NCBI RefSeq assembly: GCF_001548375.1
Contig: NZ_AP017295.1
Coordinates: forward strand, 2,514,501-2,578,500
Direction of reading: 5' to 3'
Source of the DNA: Nostoc sp. NIES-3756
GTDB lineage: Bacteria; Cyanobacteriota; Cyanobacteriia; Cyanobacteriales; Nostocaceae
DNA length: 64,000 nucleotides
Below the pieces are notes generated by a model. The model was given only the letters and a program-made list of their open reading frames with translations. It did not search any database and had not been told where the DNA came from. The position numbers and the translations under genes were made by a program. The number at the start of each line of letters is the position of its first letter. Position 1 is the first letter of the stretch. Below, piece after piece: positions 34,463 through 43,611 of the stretch.

Positions 34463-35008
34463 ATGCAAAACTGGTCACAAGAGAATTATATCAAAGCTTA
34501 TAAATTTGCTGCGCAAGCACATCAAGGGCAAAAGATACCAGGGTCAGAAATACCTTATATTATGCACTTGAGTTTTGTCAGCATGGAAGTGATAGCAGCA
34601 CTCAGTGTTGAACAAGAACATGATGGAGACTTAGCAATTCAATGTGCAATTTTACATGACACTATTGAAGATACCGATACAAATTTTGACGATATAAAAG
34701 CTGAGTTTGGTGCATCAGTTGCTAATGGTGTACTAGCTTTAACTAAGGATAATTCTTTAGAAAAGCATCTGCAAATGGCTGATAGTTTGCTAAGGATAAA
34801 GAAACAACTGCCAGAAATATCGATGGTAAAGTTAGCGGATAGAATTAGTAATTTACAAGCACCTCCGCATTACTGGACTCAGGACAAGATTATCAGATAT
34901 CGAGAGGAAGCTAAGGAAATTTATCAAGCTTTGCAGGATGCAAGCCCTTTTCTTGCATCACGCTTGGCTAGTAAAATAGAAGATTACAAAGTGTTTATTA
35001 AAAAGTAG
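34463..35008 (+). CDS. HD-domain phosphohydrolase (SpoT/MESH1-like)
   Basis: A 181-residue stand-alone HD protein. Metal ligands are visible: His in YIMHLSFV (about 34), the HD pair in AILHDTIEDTD (about 63-64), and Asp in MVKLADRISNLQ (about 123). This arrangement and the ED pair after HD resemble the hydrolase domain of RelA/SpoT and small alarmone hydrolases. It may therefore hydrolyse (p)ppGpp or another nucleotide. Length suits MESH1-like enzymes. It is co-transcribed with the zinc-ribbon gene (12 bp) and probably the next gene (30 bp). The substrate has not been determined. Confidence 0.82.
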   Translation: MQNWSQENYIKAYKFAAQAHQGQKIPGSEIPYIMHLSFVSMEVIAALSVEQEHDGDLAIQCAILHDTIEDTDTNFDDIKAEFGASVANGVLALTKDNSLEKHLQMADSLLRIKKQLPEISMVKLADRISNLQAPPHYWTQDKIIRYREEAKEIYQALQDASPFLASRLASKIEDYKVFIKK

Positions 35009-35038
35009 CGATCGCCTAAAATACCCATTATCTTAAAT

Positions 35039-35587
35039 ATGAATGATAAAGCCGCTATACTAGGAGGACTACAAGCACAAATCTATTGGTTACATGATGC
35101 TGAAAAGTTTACAGAATTAGCCTCAGCAGCAGCTACTATATATCTGACACTTGGTTATACTCAACAGCAAGCTGAAACAGCAGGTAATTTAATTAGTGAA
35201 GCTTATAAATTAGCTGATGAAGCAGTTTTTGCTCAAAAAGTAGGTGATTTTGATAAAGAATTGCAATTTTACTATCAAGTTAAAGATAAATTAACTGAAG
35301 TAGAAACTGTACTAGGTTATCAAACAAGTATTGCCATATATCAAATGAAGTGGTGGTTGTATTTTCGTCACAAGAAGAAACTACAAATTCTTGTAAATTT
35401 ATTTTTACAAAATTTTCAAGCACTAGGATTATTTCACTTATTCACTGCCATTAAATTAACCTACTTTTTAATGGAAATAGGCAGAGTTCATAAATCGCGT
35501 GACTTAGAAACAACCAAACATAACGCTATAAAATACTGGTTAGAATTATTGAGAATCAACCCTTCACAATACCCTTATCTTGGTTAG
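35039..35587 (+). CDS. hypothetical helical protein
   Basis: A 182-residue protein with no recognised domain. The first 100 residues form soluble helices (TELASAAATIYLTLGYTQQQ, then AETAGNLISEAYKLADEAVF). The region about 108-150 is more hydrophobic (WWLYFRHKKKLQILVNLFLQ, then FHLFTAIKLTYFLMEIG) and could contact the membrane. It follows the HD-phosphohydrolase gene by 30 bp, so it is probably the last gene of that operon. It is convergent with the exported protein gene at 35611. Function is unknown. Confidence 0.6.
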   Translation: MNDKAAILGGLQAQIYWLHDAEKFTELASAAATIYLTLGYTQQQAETAGNLISEAYKLADEAVFAQKVGDFDKELQFYYQVKDKLTEVETVLGYQTSIAIYQMKWWLYFRHKKKLQILVNLFLQNFQALGLFHLFTAIKLTYFLMEIGRVHKSRDLETTKHNAIKYWLELLRINPSQYPYLG

Positions 35588-35610
35588 ATTTTCTATTTTG
35601 ATACTTTAAA

Positions 35611-36066
35611 CTATCTTCCTGATCTCCAAGACCTGAGTTTAGTTGTTATTGGTCTTTCAGGTATAGACAAATTAACTCTATATTGAGTTACTGGCACATA
35701 AGAACCATTACCATCACGGACGGTGATGAGATAAGCTGTTTGAGTACGTAAGTCTTTGGCGATTTTCTCAATATAACCTGACTGTATTTGTTTTATATTT
35801 AATGGTTTTGGTTGCTTAAATCCTGGTTTGGAAATACAAACAATTGCATAACCATCTATATATTGACCTGAATATAACCAGTAAGTTTGCCCTTTGCTTT
35901 GAAATTCTGATTTATATGTAACTGTAAATCTATCAGACTCATTTAATTGCTGATTCTGCTTACATTTATCATCAATATAAGTTTCTTGTGCAGTGGTTGG
36001 AGTGGCAGAAACTAAACCCAACATGAGGCTAATAATTAATCCAGTTGGTAGTGTATTTTTAGGCAT
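35611..36066 (-). CDS. hypothetical exported protein
   Basis: A 151-residue protein with a clear signal peptide (MPKNTLPTGLIISLMLGLVS, cleavage likely after TPTTAQA-type sequence ATPTTAQ). The mature part is beta-rich (FTVTYKSEFQSKGQTYWLYS, then GYAIVCISKPGF). It contains two cysteines, probably a disulphide, consistent with a periplasmic location. No family is recognised. It lies 11 bp downstream of the Uma2-type gene on the same strand and may be co-transcribed with it. Confidence 0.6.
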   Translation of the reverse strand: MPKNTLPTGLIISLMLGLVSATPTTAQETYIDDKCKQNQQLNESDRFTVTYKSEFQSKGQTYWLYSGQYIDGYAIVCISKPGFKQPKPLNIKQIQSGYIEKIAKDLRTQTAYLITVRDGNGSYVPVTQYRVNLSIPERPITTKLRSWRSGR

Positions 36067-36077
36067 AAAATGATTAT

Positions 36078-36671
36078 TTATGGTAGAGGTTGTTCAAAAA
36101 CGACATCTTCGTAAAGGTCGGCGATCACGCCTTCAAAACCAATACTATTTAGCCGAAATAATTTATCTTGTTCGGTGTAACTTTTTAGAATCCATAAACC
36201 GTTATCACCGCGTTTAAAACATTCAACTCGCTGGCGTTTTGTATTAATTAAAACGTATTCTTCTAAGGTGTCAATTGCCTGATAATCTGCAAATTTATCT
36301 CCTCTATCAAAAGCTTCTGTAGAGCTAGATAAAACTTCTACAATTAAACAGGGAAATTTTTTATAAGTAGAAGTTTCTTGATCTCGTTGATCGCAAGTAA
36401 CCATCACATCAGGATAGTAATATCGATTAAGGGAGTCAATTTTGGCTTTCATATCAGCAATGTAAACACGACAACCAGAACCGCGTACATGACTACGGAG
36501 AAGTGTTGCAAGGTTAAGGGCAATAGTGACATGAGGATCACTAGCCCCAGCCATTGCATAAATGTAGCCGTCGATGTACTCATGTTTGACGGGACTGGTT
36601 TCTTCTAACTGAAGATATTCTTCAGGGGTGAGGTATATTGGTTCAGGTGAGGCAATCATAGGCAATTTCAA
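36078..36671 (-). CDS. Uma2 family protein (DUF820, PD-(D/E)xK nuclease fold)
   Basis: A 197-residue member of a family greatly expanded in cyanobacteria. The nuclease-fold core is visible: PDVMVTCD (the Asp), CLIVEVLSSST (the Glu of the ExV motif) and FDRGDKFADYQ with the distal Lys/Tyr. The N-terminal LTPEEYLQLEETSPVKHEYI is the family signature. Many Uma2 genes are associated with transposons, but their activity is unproven. A second Met five codons in is an alternative start. It is divergent from the TPR-CHAT gene, with 56 bp between start codons. Confidence 0.88.
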   Translation of the reverse strand: MKLPMIASPEPIYLTPEEYLQLEETSPVKHEYIDGYIYAMAGASDPHVTIALNLATLLRSHVRGSGCRVYIADMKAKIDSLNRYYYPDVMVTCDQRDQETSTYKKFPCLIVEVLSSSTEAFDRGDKFADYQAIDTLEEYVLINTKRQRVECFKRGDNGLWILKSYTEQDKLFRLNSIGFEGVIADLYEDVVFEQPLP

Positions 36672-36727
36672 ACATTTTTAGTGATTACGATTATTATAGG
36701 AAGCGTCTTGTCACTATTAATACATAT

Positions 36728-39700
36728 ATGCGACTTCCTATTATTCCCTTAACTCTTATTTTAACTTTAGCTTCTCCATCTCTAGCGCAAGCACCAACGC
36801 CAACTGCTGAAGAACAGATAACTCAAGGTGTCATGTTAAATAGTAATGGTGAATCTTTGATTTACAAGGATTTGGTTGGTATAGGAGAACTACAAGTAGC
36901 GTTAGAACAATTCCAACAAGCATTAACAATTTTTAAAAAATACGGTGCAAAAGCTGGGGAAGCCAACAGCCTTGTAAATATCGGTTATGTGTATTTCCGT
37001 AAAGGTGAGTATAGGAAATCACTAGAATTGTTTCAATCTTCTTTAGATATCCGTAGAAAAATAAAAGACCGCCAAAATGAATGGATACCTCTGTCTTATA
37101 TTGGCGAAGTATATGTCAACTTGGGACAGTATGCCAAGGCGCTGGAATATTACCAACCAGCTTTAGCTATGATCAAAGAATTAAAAGCGGCTAACCCTAA
37201 AGATGCTAGTTATTCTACCAGTGAAAGAATTATGTTGGCTGATATTGGCGCAGTGTATTTTCGCATGGGACAATATACAAAAGCCTTAGATTTTTATCAG
37301 CAAACTTTGGCTATGCAGAAAGCAGGTGATGATAAAATTGGCGGTATTCAAACACTAAATAATATTGGTGTAGTCTACGTTAATTTAGGTAACTACACTC
37401 AAGCTTTAGCTTCTTATCAGCAAGCTTTAACAACTCTCCAAGAATGTTGCTCTAATTACGCTGGTACTAAAGCTGCGATTATTAATAATCTTGCCAGTAC
37501 TAATTTTACCTTGGGTCAATATAAAAAATCTCTGGAATTAGCAGAAGAATCAGCAAATATTTATAGCAGGATTAATAATACAGAAAAAGCTACGAAACAA
37601 GAAATAAAATTACTTTACGATTACCTTGGTCAAAATTCCCAAGCCTTACAACAAATTGCTAGTCGTGCTAATGTGGGTGATGCCTTTGGTAAGGACTCGT
37701 TTCAGTTCCAAGGTAGAGCGTTAAATCTCAATAATATCGGACAGATTTATTTGAGCCTGGGAAAATATGACCAAGCTTTAAAACTATATCAACAAGCTCT
37801 CAATATATATAAAGAAAATAACTATAAATCAGGGATTGCTGCCACATTAAATAATATTGCTCGTATTAACGCTAATTTAGGCAAATATCCACAAGCTATT
37901 GAGTTAAATCAGCAAGCTTTAACTATTTATAAAGAAGTAGGCGATCGCACTGGGGAAGGTGTAACAATTAGTAACCTGGGACAAGTCTACCAAAAGCAAA
38001 ATCAGCATGACAAAGCTGCTGGATTATATCAGCAAGCTTTAGCTATGCACCGGGAAGTTAACGATAAAGTCAGTGAAGCAGCCACACTTAAATTTTTAGC
38101 TGATACTCTATCTGCACAGAACCAACCACAACTAGCAATTAATTTCTACAAACAATCAGTCAATTTAACTGAAAGTATCCGTCAAAACCTACGCGCCATC
38201 CCTACAGATATACAAAAATCATACACAGAAACCGTTGCCGAAAGATATCGCCGCCTTGCTGATTTATTACTTAAACAAAATCGTCCCGCCGAAGCGCAAC
38301 AAGTTCTCGATTTACTCAAAATTCAAGAAGTCAATGACTTTATCGGTAAGCGCCGTAGTCAACCGCAAACCACAGTCGTAGTTAATACTGGACAAAGAGG
38401 AAGCAATACAGAACCACAGCCTACCCAAAAATTACCACTGCAACCCCAAGAACAGGAGATTTCCCAAAAGTATAGCGCCATTCAAGATAAAGCGATCGCT
38501 CTTGGGCAAGAACTCACCAAACTCCGCCAAATTTCCTCAAGCGCACGTACAGCTACTCAAGAAAAACGCATTGCTGAACTGGTAAAACTTGAACAAACAA
38601 TTGCGGCTGAGTTTAACAAATTTACTAAAACACCTGCTGTAGTCGCCCTAGTAAAACAATTATCTGCCAATTCTGGGCAAGAAAATCTCAACTTACGGCA
38701 ACTCAATTCTATTCGTGATAACTTACGACAGTTAAATAAAAAAGCTGTCTTATTATATCCCTTAGTTTTAGAAGACAGATTAGAACTAGTTGTAGTAACT
38801 GCGGATGCACCGCCAATTCATCGTTCAGTTCCAGTTAAACAAACTGAGCTATATCAAGTAATTAATGATTTTCGCCAAGCAATAGTCGTTCCTTATAAAG
38901 ATAGTAAAACGCCAGCGAATAAATTGTATAACTGGTTAATTAAACCAATCGAGAACGACCTGAAACAAGCTAACGCTCAAGCAATTATTTATGCACCAGA
39001 TGGCAAACTTAGATATTTACCTCTAGCTGCATTATATGATGGTAAAAATTGGCTATTGGAGCGTTATATTATTAATAATATTACTACTGCAAGCTTAACT
39101 AAATTAAACAACAAACCTCAAACATCTCTACCAACTCTAGCCGCAGCCTTTACCAAAGGCGACTATACAGTAGCAGTAGATGAACGGCAAGAAGTATTCA
39201 GTGGTTTGCCATTTGCTAAGGTTGAAGTAGATAATTTGGCTAAGACAATTAAAGACACAAAAGTAGTATTAGATAAGGATTTTAGCCCCCAAATTACAGT
39301 ACCACAAATGAACGATTACAAAATCATTCATTTAGCAACTCATGGGATGCTGGTAAGTGGTGATCCAGAAAGTTCATTTATACTATTTGGCAATGGCGAT
39401 CGCGTCACTCTCAAAGATATAGAAAACTGGTCTTTACCTAATGTAGACCTAGTAGTGTTGAGTGCTTGCCAAACAGGATTAGGTAATCAATTGGGTAATG
39501 GTCAAGAAATCCTTGGTTTAGGATACCAGATTCAATTAACTGGAGCGAAAGCTGCGATCGCCTCATTATGGGCTGTATCTGACGGCGGCACACAAGCTTT
39601 AATGGATGAATTTTATACTGCATTAAAAACTGGCAAATTAACTAAGGCTGAAGCATTACATACAGCACAACTCTCTTTATTGAAAAATAATAGCCAATTT

Positions 39701-39751
39701 GCTCATCCTTATTATTGGGCATCATTTATCTTAATAGGCAATGGCTTGTAA
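36728..39751 (+). CDS. TPR-CHAT protein, exported caspase-like protease
   Basis: A 1007-residue protein. A signal peptide (MRLPIIPLTLILTLASPSLA) is followed by about ten tetratricopeptide repeats (about 45-470), with repeated EYYQQALAIYKE-like units and NNIGxVYxxLG hairpins. A coiled region (about 560-660) follows, then a C-terminal CHAT domain (about 690-1005). The peptidase dyad is His in HLATHGM (about 868) and Cys in LSACQTGLG (about 913). TPR-CHAT proteins are proposed caspase-like proteases switched on by ligand binding to the TPRs. In cyanobacteria they are many and mostly uncharacterised. The signal peptide implies action outside the cytoplasm. No substrate gene is evident next to it. 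Confidence 0.9.
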   Translation: MRLPIIPLTLILTLASPSLAQAPTPTAEEQITQGVMLNSNGESLIYKDLVGIGELQVALEQFQQALTIFKKYGAKAGEANSLVNIGYVYFRKGEYRKSLELFQSSLDIRRKIKDRQNEWIPLSYIGEVYVNLGQYAKALEYYQPALAMIKELKAANPKDASYSTSERIMLADIGAVYFRMGQYTKALDFYQQTLAMQKAGDDKIGGIQTLNNIGVVYVNLGNYTQALASYQQALTTLQECCSNYAGTKAAIINNLASTNFTLGQYKKSLELAEESANIYSRINNTEKATKQEIKLLYDYLGQNSQALQQIASRANVGDAFGKDSFQFQGRALNLNNIGQIYLSLGKYDQALKLYQQALNIYKENNYKSGIAATLNNIARINANLGKYPQAIELNQQALTIYKEVGDRTGEGVTISNLGQVYQKQNQHDKAAGLYQQALAMHREVNDKVSEAATLKFLADTLSAQNQPQLAINFYKQSVNLTESIRQNLRAIPTDIQKSYTETVAERYRRLADLLLKQNRPAEAQQVLDLLKIQEVNDFIGKRRSQPQTTVVVNTGQRGSNTEPQPTQKLPLQPQEQEISQKYSAIQDKAIALGQELTKLRQISSSARTATQEKRIAELVKLEQTIAAEFNKFTKTPAVVALVKQLSANSGQENLNLRQLNSIRDNLRQLNKKAVLLYPLVLEDRLELVVVTADAPPIHRSVPVKQTELYQVINDFRQAIVVPYKDSKTPANKLYNWLIKPIENDLKQANAQAIIYAPDGKLRYLPLAALYDGKNWLLERYIINNITTASLTKLNNKPQTSLPTLAAAFTKGDYTVAVDERQEVFSGLPFAKVEVDNLAKTIKDTKVVLDKDFSPQITVPQMNDYKIIHLATHGMLVSGDPESSFILFGNGDRVTLKDIENWSLPNVDLVVLSACQTGLGNQLGNGQEILGLGYQIQLTGAKAAIASLWAVSDGGTQALMDEFYTALKTGKLTKAEALHTAQLSLLKNNSQFAHPYYWASFILIGNGL

Positions 39752-39768
39752 TTGTATCATCTCCTCTT

Positions 39769-39955
39769 AAGGGACTTCCAGATGCCGTGAAAAGTCAGGA
39801 CATTAATTCCTTAAAACTGACAAATAATTCTTTAATGGACAACTTCCAACTAAAAAAATATACAATCATTTGCTGACCTGTGGGAGCAGGGAAGGAAGAA
39901 GATAATCAGCTTCTAAGCCTTCAAAATCGAAAATTTTAATTTCTGGAAGTCCCTT
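39769..39955. mobile_element. MITE-like element with GGGACTTCCAGA ends
   Basis: AAGGGACTTCCAGA at 39769 and its complement TTCTGGAAGTCCCTT ending at 39955 bound 187 bp without a gene. The same terminal sequence bounds the element at 48270-49399, and a half copy occurs at 41673-41684. Inside the left end, CGTGAAAAGTCAG (39786-39798) is shared with the element at 44980-45269. Confidence 0.6.
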
Positions 39956-40039
39956 ACCACTGCCAGGACAAAGTAATTAACTTAGTATATAGTGTTATTC
40001 AATAATATAGATTTACCAAGTAATTACACTTAAAAAATA

Positions 40040-41530
40040 ATGAAGTTTAAAAATATTTGCGTGATTGGTGCTGGTATCAGTGGCTTGGTAACAGCTAAAA
40101 CTTTTATCAAAGATGGCTATAATGTCACCATCTTCGAGAAAAAGCAAGGCTTAGGCGGCGTATGGGAAAAATCCCGCACTTATCCAGGATTAAGTACCCA
40201 AAGTACCAGTGATACCTACTGTTTTTCTGACTATCCCATGCCTAAATCTTATGCAGATTGGCCATCAGCAGAGGAGATGAGAACTTACTTGACATCTTAC
40301 GCCAAGCATTTTGGTGTAATTGATAAAATTCGTTTTCAAACAGAAGTTATTCATGTTTCTCAAAAATTGGCAACAAATCTAAAATGGGTAGTAACAGTCA
40401 AATCTACAGATACAAATAGTAGACAAACACAGGAAGAAAATTACGAATTTGACTTTATATTTGTGTGTAATGGTATTTTTAGCCAGCCCAAGTTACCTTC
40501 CTTTGTTGATCAGGAAAAATTTACATCATCTGGAGGTTTGGTTTTACATTCCACTGAGTTTAACGACACCTCAATTATTGAGGATAAGCGGGTTGTTGTC
40601 ATAGGTGTTGGTAAATCTGCCTGTGATATTGCTAATTTAGCAGCGAAAACAGCCAAAGAATGTACTTTAGTCTTCCGCCAAGCTATTTGGCAAGTACCCA
40701 GATATATTCTAGGTTTGGTAAACTATAAACTCATTTTATTAACTCGGTGGACAGAAGCTTTGTTTCTCTACAGAGAAATGGGAAAGGTCGAAACAATTCT
40801 GCATAGTGTTGGTAAACCTCTAGTTTGGTGTTATTGGCGGATTGTAGAGAAGTTAATCAGCCTACAATTAGGTCTTGACGCTTGTGGGATGAAGCCTGAA
40901 CATCATATAGAAGAGCGCGAGTGTGCTGTGATAGCATCACCTCCAGGTTTTTTTCAACATATACATAGCGGTAAAATCAAACCCATCAAGTCAAGCATAA
41001 CCAGGTTTGTTCCTGGAGGTTTAGAGTTAGTAAACGGTGAAACTATACCCGCAGATGTGGTAATTTTTGGTACAGGATTTCGTCAAGAAGTACCATTTTT
41101 GGAAGAAAAATATCGGCAAATCTTAGTAGATGAAGAAGGTAATTTTCAGCTATACCGTCATTTAATTCACCCAGAAATTTCTCAGATGGGTTTTGTTGGC
41201 TATAACAGCAGTTTATACACTCCATTAACTTCAGAGGTTGGTGCTTGGTGGTTATTAGATTATGTTAACGGGATTATGCCATTACCTTCAACACTGGAAA
41301 TGTATCAAGAAATATCTACTGAATTGGATTGGATGAAATCTCACTTTTCAAAAGTTGTAGTTGGTGGTACTTGTATTACTAGTTTTTGTTTGCGTTATAT
41401 CGAGCAATTGTTAAAAGATATGGACACAAATCATCAACTTGTAATTTGGAAAAGGATTCCTCAGCTTTTTTCAGTTCTGGATATATCTATGTACCAAAAA
41501 CTCCGACAGGAATTAAATTCATACAGATAA
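40040..41530 (+). CDS. FAD/NADPH-dependent flavoprotein monooxygenase (FMO-like)
   Basis: A 496-residue class B flavoprotein monooxygenase. The FAD-binding GxGxxG is GAGISG (10-15), followed by the FEKKQGLGGVWE element. The NADPH-binding Rossmann motif is VVVIGVGKSACDIA (about 184-197), and an ATG-like segment reads VVIFGTGF (about 340). The central fingerprint FxGxxxHxxx(Y/F) of FMOs is degenerate (FVCNGIFSQPKLPSF), and a hydrophobic stretch (about 220-245) may touch membrane. It likely oxygenates an N, S or ketone substrate. The gene is flanked by GGGACTTCC-type repeat ends, hinting at acquisition. Confidence 0.85.
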   Translation: MKFKNICVIGAGISGLVTAKTFIKDGYNVTIFEKKQGLGGVWEKSRTYPGLSTQSTSDTYCFSDYPMPKSYADWPSAEEMRTYLTSYAKHFGVIDKIRFQTEVIHVSQKLATNLKWVVTVKSTDTNSRQTQEENYEFDFIFVCNGIFSQPKLPSFVDQEKFTSSGGLVLHSTEFNDTSIIEDKRVVVIGVGKSACDIANLAAKTAKECTLVFRQAIWQVPRYILGLVNYKLILLTRWTEALFLYREMGKVETILHSVGKPLVWCYWRIVEKLISLQLGLDACGMKPEHHIEERECAVIASPPGFFQHIHSGKIKPIKSSITRFVPGGLELVNGETIPADVVIFGTGFRQEVPFLEEKYRQILVDEEGNFQLYRHLIHPEISQMGFVGYNSSLYTPLTSEVGAWWLLDYVNGIMPLPSTLEMYQEISTELDWMKSHFSKVVVGGTCITSFCLRYIEQLLKDMDTNHQLVIWKRIPQLFSVLDISMYQKLRQELNSYR

Positions 41531-41888
41531 CCCCATCGTCTGTTAGATTATTTTGGCTGACAATTTCAGGAAATATAGAAAATAAATTATTCCAAATTCT
41601 TAACTCAATACGACTGTTTCTTCCCCTTGCTCCTTACTCAAGAGCCTACTCAGTGATGGGATATTTTTTTACTTGGAAGTCCCTAAACACTTATTATATC
41701 CTGGGGGTTGGTAATGGGTAATCGCTAATGGTATAAAACAACTACTCATTAGCGAATAAACCAACCATATCGTAAGTAATTAACCGGACTTGGTATTATG
41801 ATAAAAATTCTTCCTACTGCAAATAATAGTAGGAAGAATTAACAGAGTTGAGATAAGAAATTAGGAGAAATCGTAGCGTGGGAACAGT
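41531..41888. other. intergenic region between convergent FMO-like and SLH genes
   Basis: No credible gene. It contains a half terminal repeat (TTGGAAGTCCCT, 41673-41684) matching the MITE ends at 39955 and 49399, and a strong hairpin terminator at 41800-41840 serving the minus-strand gene. Confidence 0.5.
41800..41840 (-). terminator. rho-independent terminator of the SLH-FAS1 gene
   Basis: AATTCTTCCTACT (41806-41818) and AGTAGGAAGAATT (41828-41840) form a perfect 13-bp stem with a 9-nt loop. On the minus strand the stem is followed by TTTTAT. It lies about 50 bp beyond the SLH-FAS1 stop codon. Confidence 0.75.
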
Positions 41889-43598
41889 TTAGAAGTTGTA
41901 GCCAACACCTAATAGTAAGCCGATATCAGTTTCATCCAGAAAAGCTGCATTTACCGTACCATTGACGGTGAATCTATTGCCTAAAGGAACATCAACACCA
42001 CCAGTTAACAGTAAGCCTACACTAGCATCATTACTGGTTTCAATTGCCACACCAGCACCAACGAAAGGCGATACAGGGAATCTTGTTTCACCTGTAGGTT
42101 CTACGGTACGGGGAACAAAATCTAGAGTTAAAGGAACCAAGACTACTGTATCGTCACCAAACACAGCTGATGGTCTTACAGATAACATCCGTGTCAAACC
42201 AATTTTACTGATGACCGCAATATTACCTTCACTCAGAGCAGAATCACCACCCAAACCGATGTTTCCTGCTACCCCAATGTAACTAGAACCGCCACGAGTA
42301 GCTCTACCTGGTGTAACATTGGTATCGGTGGTTGGGGTTTGTCCTTGATTATTATCACCTGGCTGTTGGCTGGTGAGGTTAGGCGGAATCAAGACTTCGT
42401 TAATTGCATGGATAACGCCATTGCTAGCTTGAATATTTGGTTGAACAACTCTAGCCTCGTTGATAGCAATTTGGTTGTTAGCACTGTCAACTTTTACATT
42501 AACTGGTACATTGTCAGCAGTTGTTAATTGTCCGGAGGTAAGTTGACTAGCACTTAATTGACCGGGAACTACGTGGTATTGCAGAATCCTTCTTAATAAC
42601 TCTCTGTTCTGAGGTTGCTGCAATTGTTCTAAAGTACCCGCAGGTAAAGCCGCAAATGCTTCATTAGTAGGAGCAAAAACAGTGTAAGGCCCTGCTTGTT
42701 GCAGGGTATCTGCCAAACCTGCTGTTCTAATTAAAGAAGCTAAGGTACTAAAAGAACTATTTGACCCAGCTAGGGCAACAATAGTACCGCCTTGTACACC
42801 ACCTGCAGTAGTACCAGTACCACCTACAATATAATTAGCAGCCGCCACATTAGTGGCTAAAGGTTGCAGTTGTCCTTGTCTGACTAAAGCTTGGTATAAA
42901 AATGCTGCTGCTTCTGCACGGGTAAGAGAGGTTGTAGGATTCAGTTGTCTAATATTGGGGTAGTTAACAACTATATTGCTTTGTGTAGCAGCCGCAACAC
43001 TATTCACTGCATAGTCAGGAACAGCTGAAGCATCTGCATAGTAATTACTGAGAACACCAGATGCCGTCTCAGTTGTAGACAAGTTTAAACCACTGCTTAA
43101 AGCTACGATCGCCTGTACTCTAGGAATCTGTTGATTAGGACGAAATACATTACCAGGATAGCCTGACAAAAATCCAGTTTCGTAAGCTTCCCGAATTGCT
43201 TCAGATGCCCAATAATTAGCCGGAACATCACTAAATCCACTGCCGCTTAGTTGTCGAACTGCTTGTTGATTAAAAGCTTTTTGAATTAACGCAGCAAATT
43301 CAGCACGAGTCACCGCTTGGTTTGGTCTATAAGTACCATCGGGAAAACCAGCAATAATATTTCTTTGTGCAAGAGCTTGAATAAATGGTTGCGCCCAGTA
43401 ATCTGAACTTACATCAGAAAAGCTAGAAGTGGTACTCGCAGGAGCTTCAGTTGGGGTAGTAGTACCAGGAGTTTCAGTTGGAACAGGTGTTTGTGCTGAA
43501 ACTGGCTTCAAAACTATGAAGGGATTTATTGTCATAGCCGTCATCCCCAAAGCCAGCAAAGTTGCGTGTACTAATGACTTACGAACCGAACTAATCAT
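41889..43598 (-). CDS. SLH-FAS1 surface protein with C-terminal beta-barrel-like region
   Basis: About 569 residues. A signal peptide (MISSVRKSLVHATLLALGMT...) is followed by a Thr/Pro/Glu linker. Three S-layer homology repeats follow (about 48-245, with DVSSDYWAQPFIQALAQRNI and GFPDGTYRPNQAVTRAEFA). A fasciclin/FAS1 domain (about 265-400) contains TLASLIRTAGLADTL and YTVFAPTNEAFAALP. After a Gln/Thr linker the last 130 residues are Gly-rich alternating strands ending in GYNF. A terminal aromatic is typical of outer-membrane barrels. SLH domains bind cell-wall polymer and FAS1 mediates adhesion. The ATG at 43598 is chosen because GGAGGAAG lies at 43604-43611; an ATG 12 codons earlier lacks a ribosome-binding site and would bury the signal. 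Confidence 0.85.
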   Translation of the reverse strand: MISSVRKSLVHATLLALGMTAMTINPFIVLKPVSAQTPVPTETPGTTTPTEAPASTTSSFSDVSSDYWAQPFIQALAQRNIIAGFPDGTYRPNQAVTRAEFAALIQKAFNQQAVRQLSGSGFSDVPANYWASEAIREAYETGFLSGYPGNVFRPNQQIPRVQAIVALSSGLNLSTTETASGVLSNYYADASAVPDYAVNSVAAATQSNIVVNYPNIRQLNPTTSLTRAEAAAFLYQALVRQGQLQPLATNVAAANYIVGGTGTTAGGVQGGTIVALAGSNSSFSTLASLIRTAGLADTLQQAGPYTVFAPTNEAFAALPAGTLEQLQQPQNRELLRRILQYHVVPGQLSASQLTSGQLTTADNVPVNVKVDSANNQIAINEARVVQPNIQASNGVIHAINEVLIPPNLTSQQPGDNNQGQTPTTDTNVTPGRATRGGSSYIGVAGNIGLGGDSALSEGNIAVISKIGLTRMLSVRPSAVFGDDTVVLVPLTLDFVPRTVEPTGETRFPVSPFVGAGVAIETSNDASVGLLLTGGVDVPLGNRFTVNGTVNAAFLDETDIGLLLGVGYNF

Positions 43599-43603
43599 AA
43601 AAA

Positions 43604-43611
43604 CTTCCTCC
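43604..43611 (-). promoter_or_regulatory. strong Shine-Dalgarno that fixes the SLH-FAS1 start
   Basis: GGAGGAAG on the minus strand lies 5 nt upstream of the ATG at 43598. It is one of the strongest ribosome-binding sites in the window. It would lie inside the coding region if the longer frame from 43634 were used. Confidence 0.7.

Noticed and set aside
36728..39751. Link of the TPR-CHAT gene to a type III-E CRISPR system
   Set aside because: No CRISPR array or gRAMP/Cas7-11 gene is present, and the protein has a signal peptide.
41386..41721. Open frame overlapping the end of the FMO-like gene
   Set aside because: It lies mostly in another frame of the monooxygenase gene and then in repeat-containing intergenic DNA, with no family resemblance.
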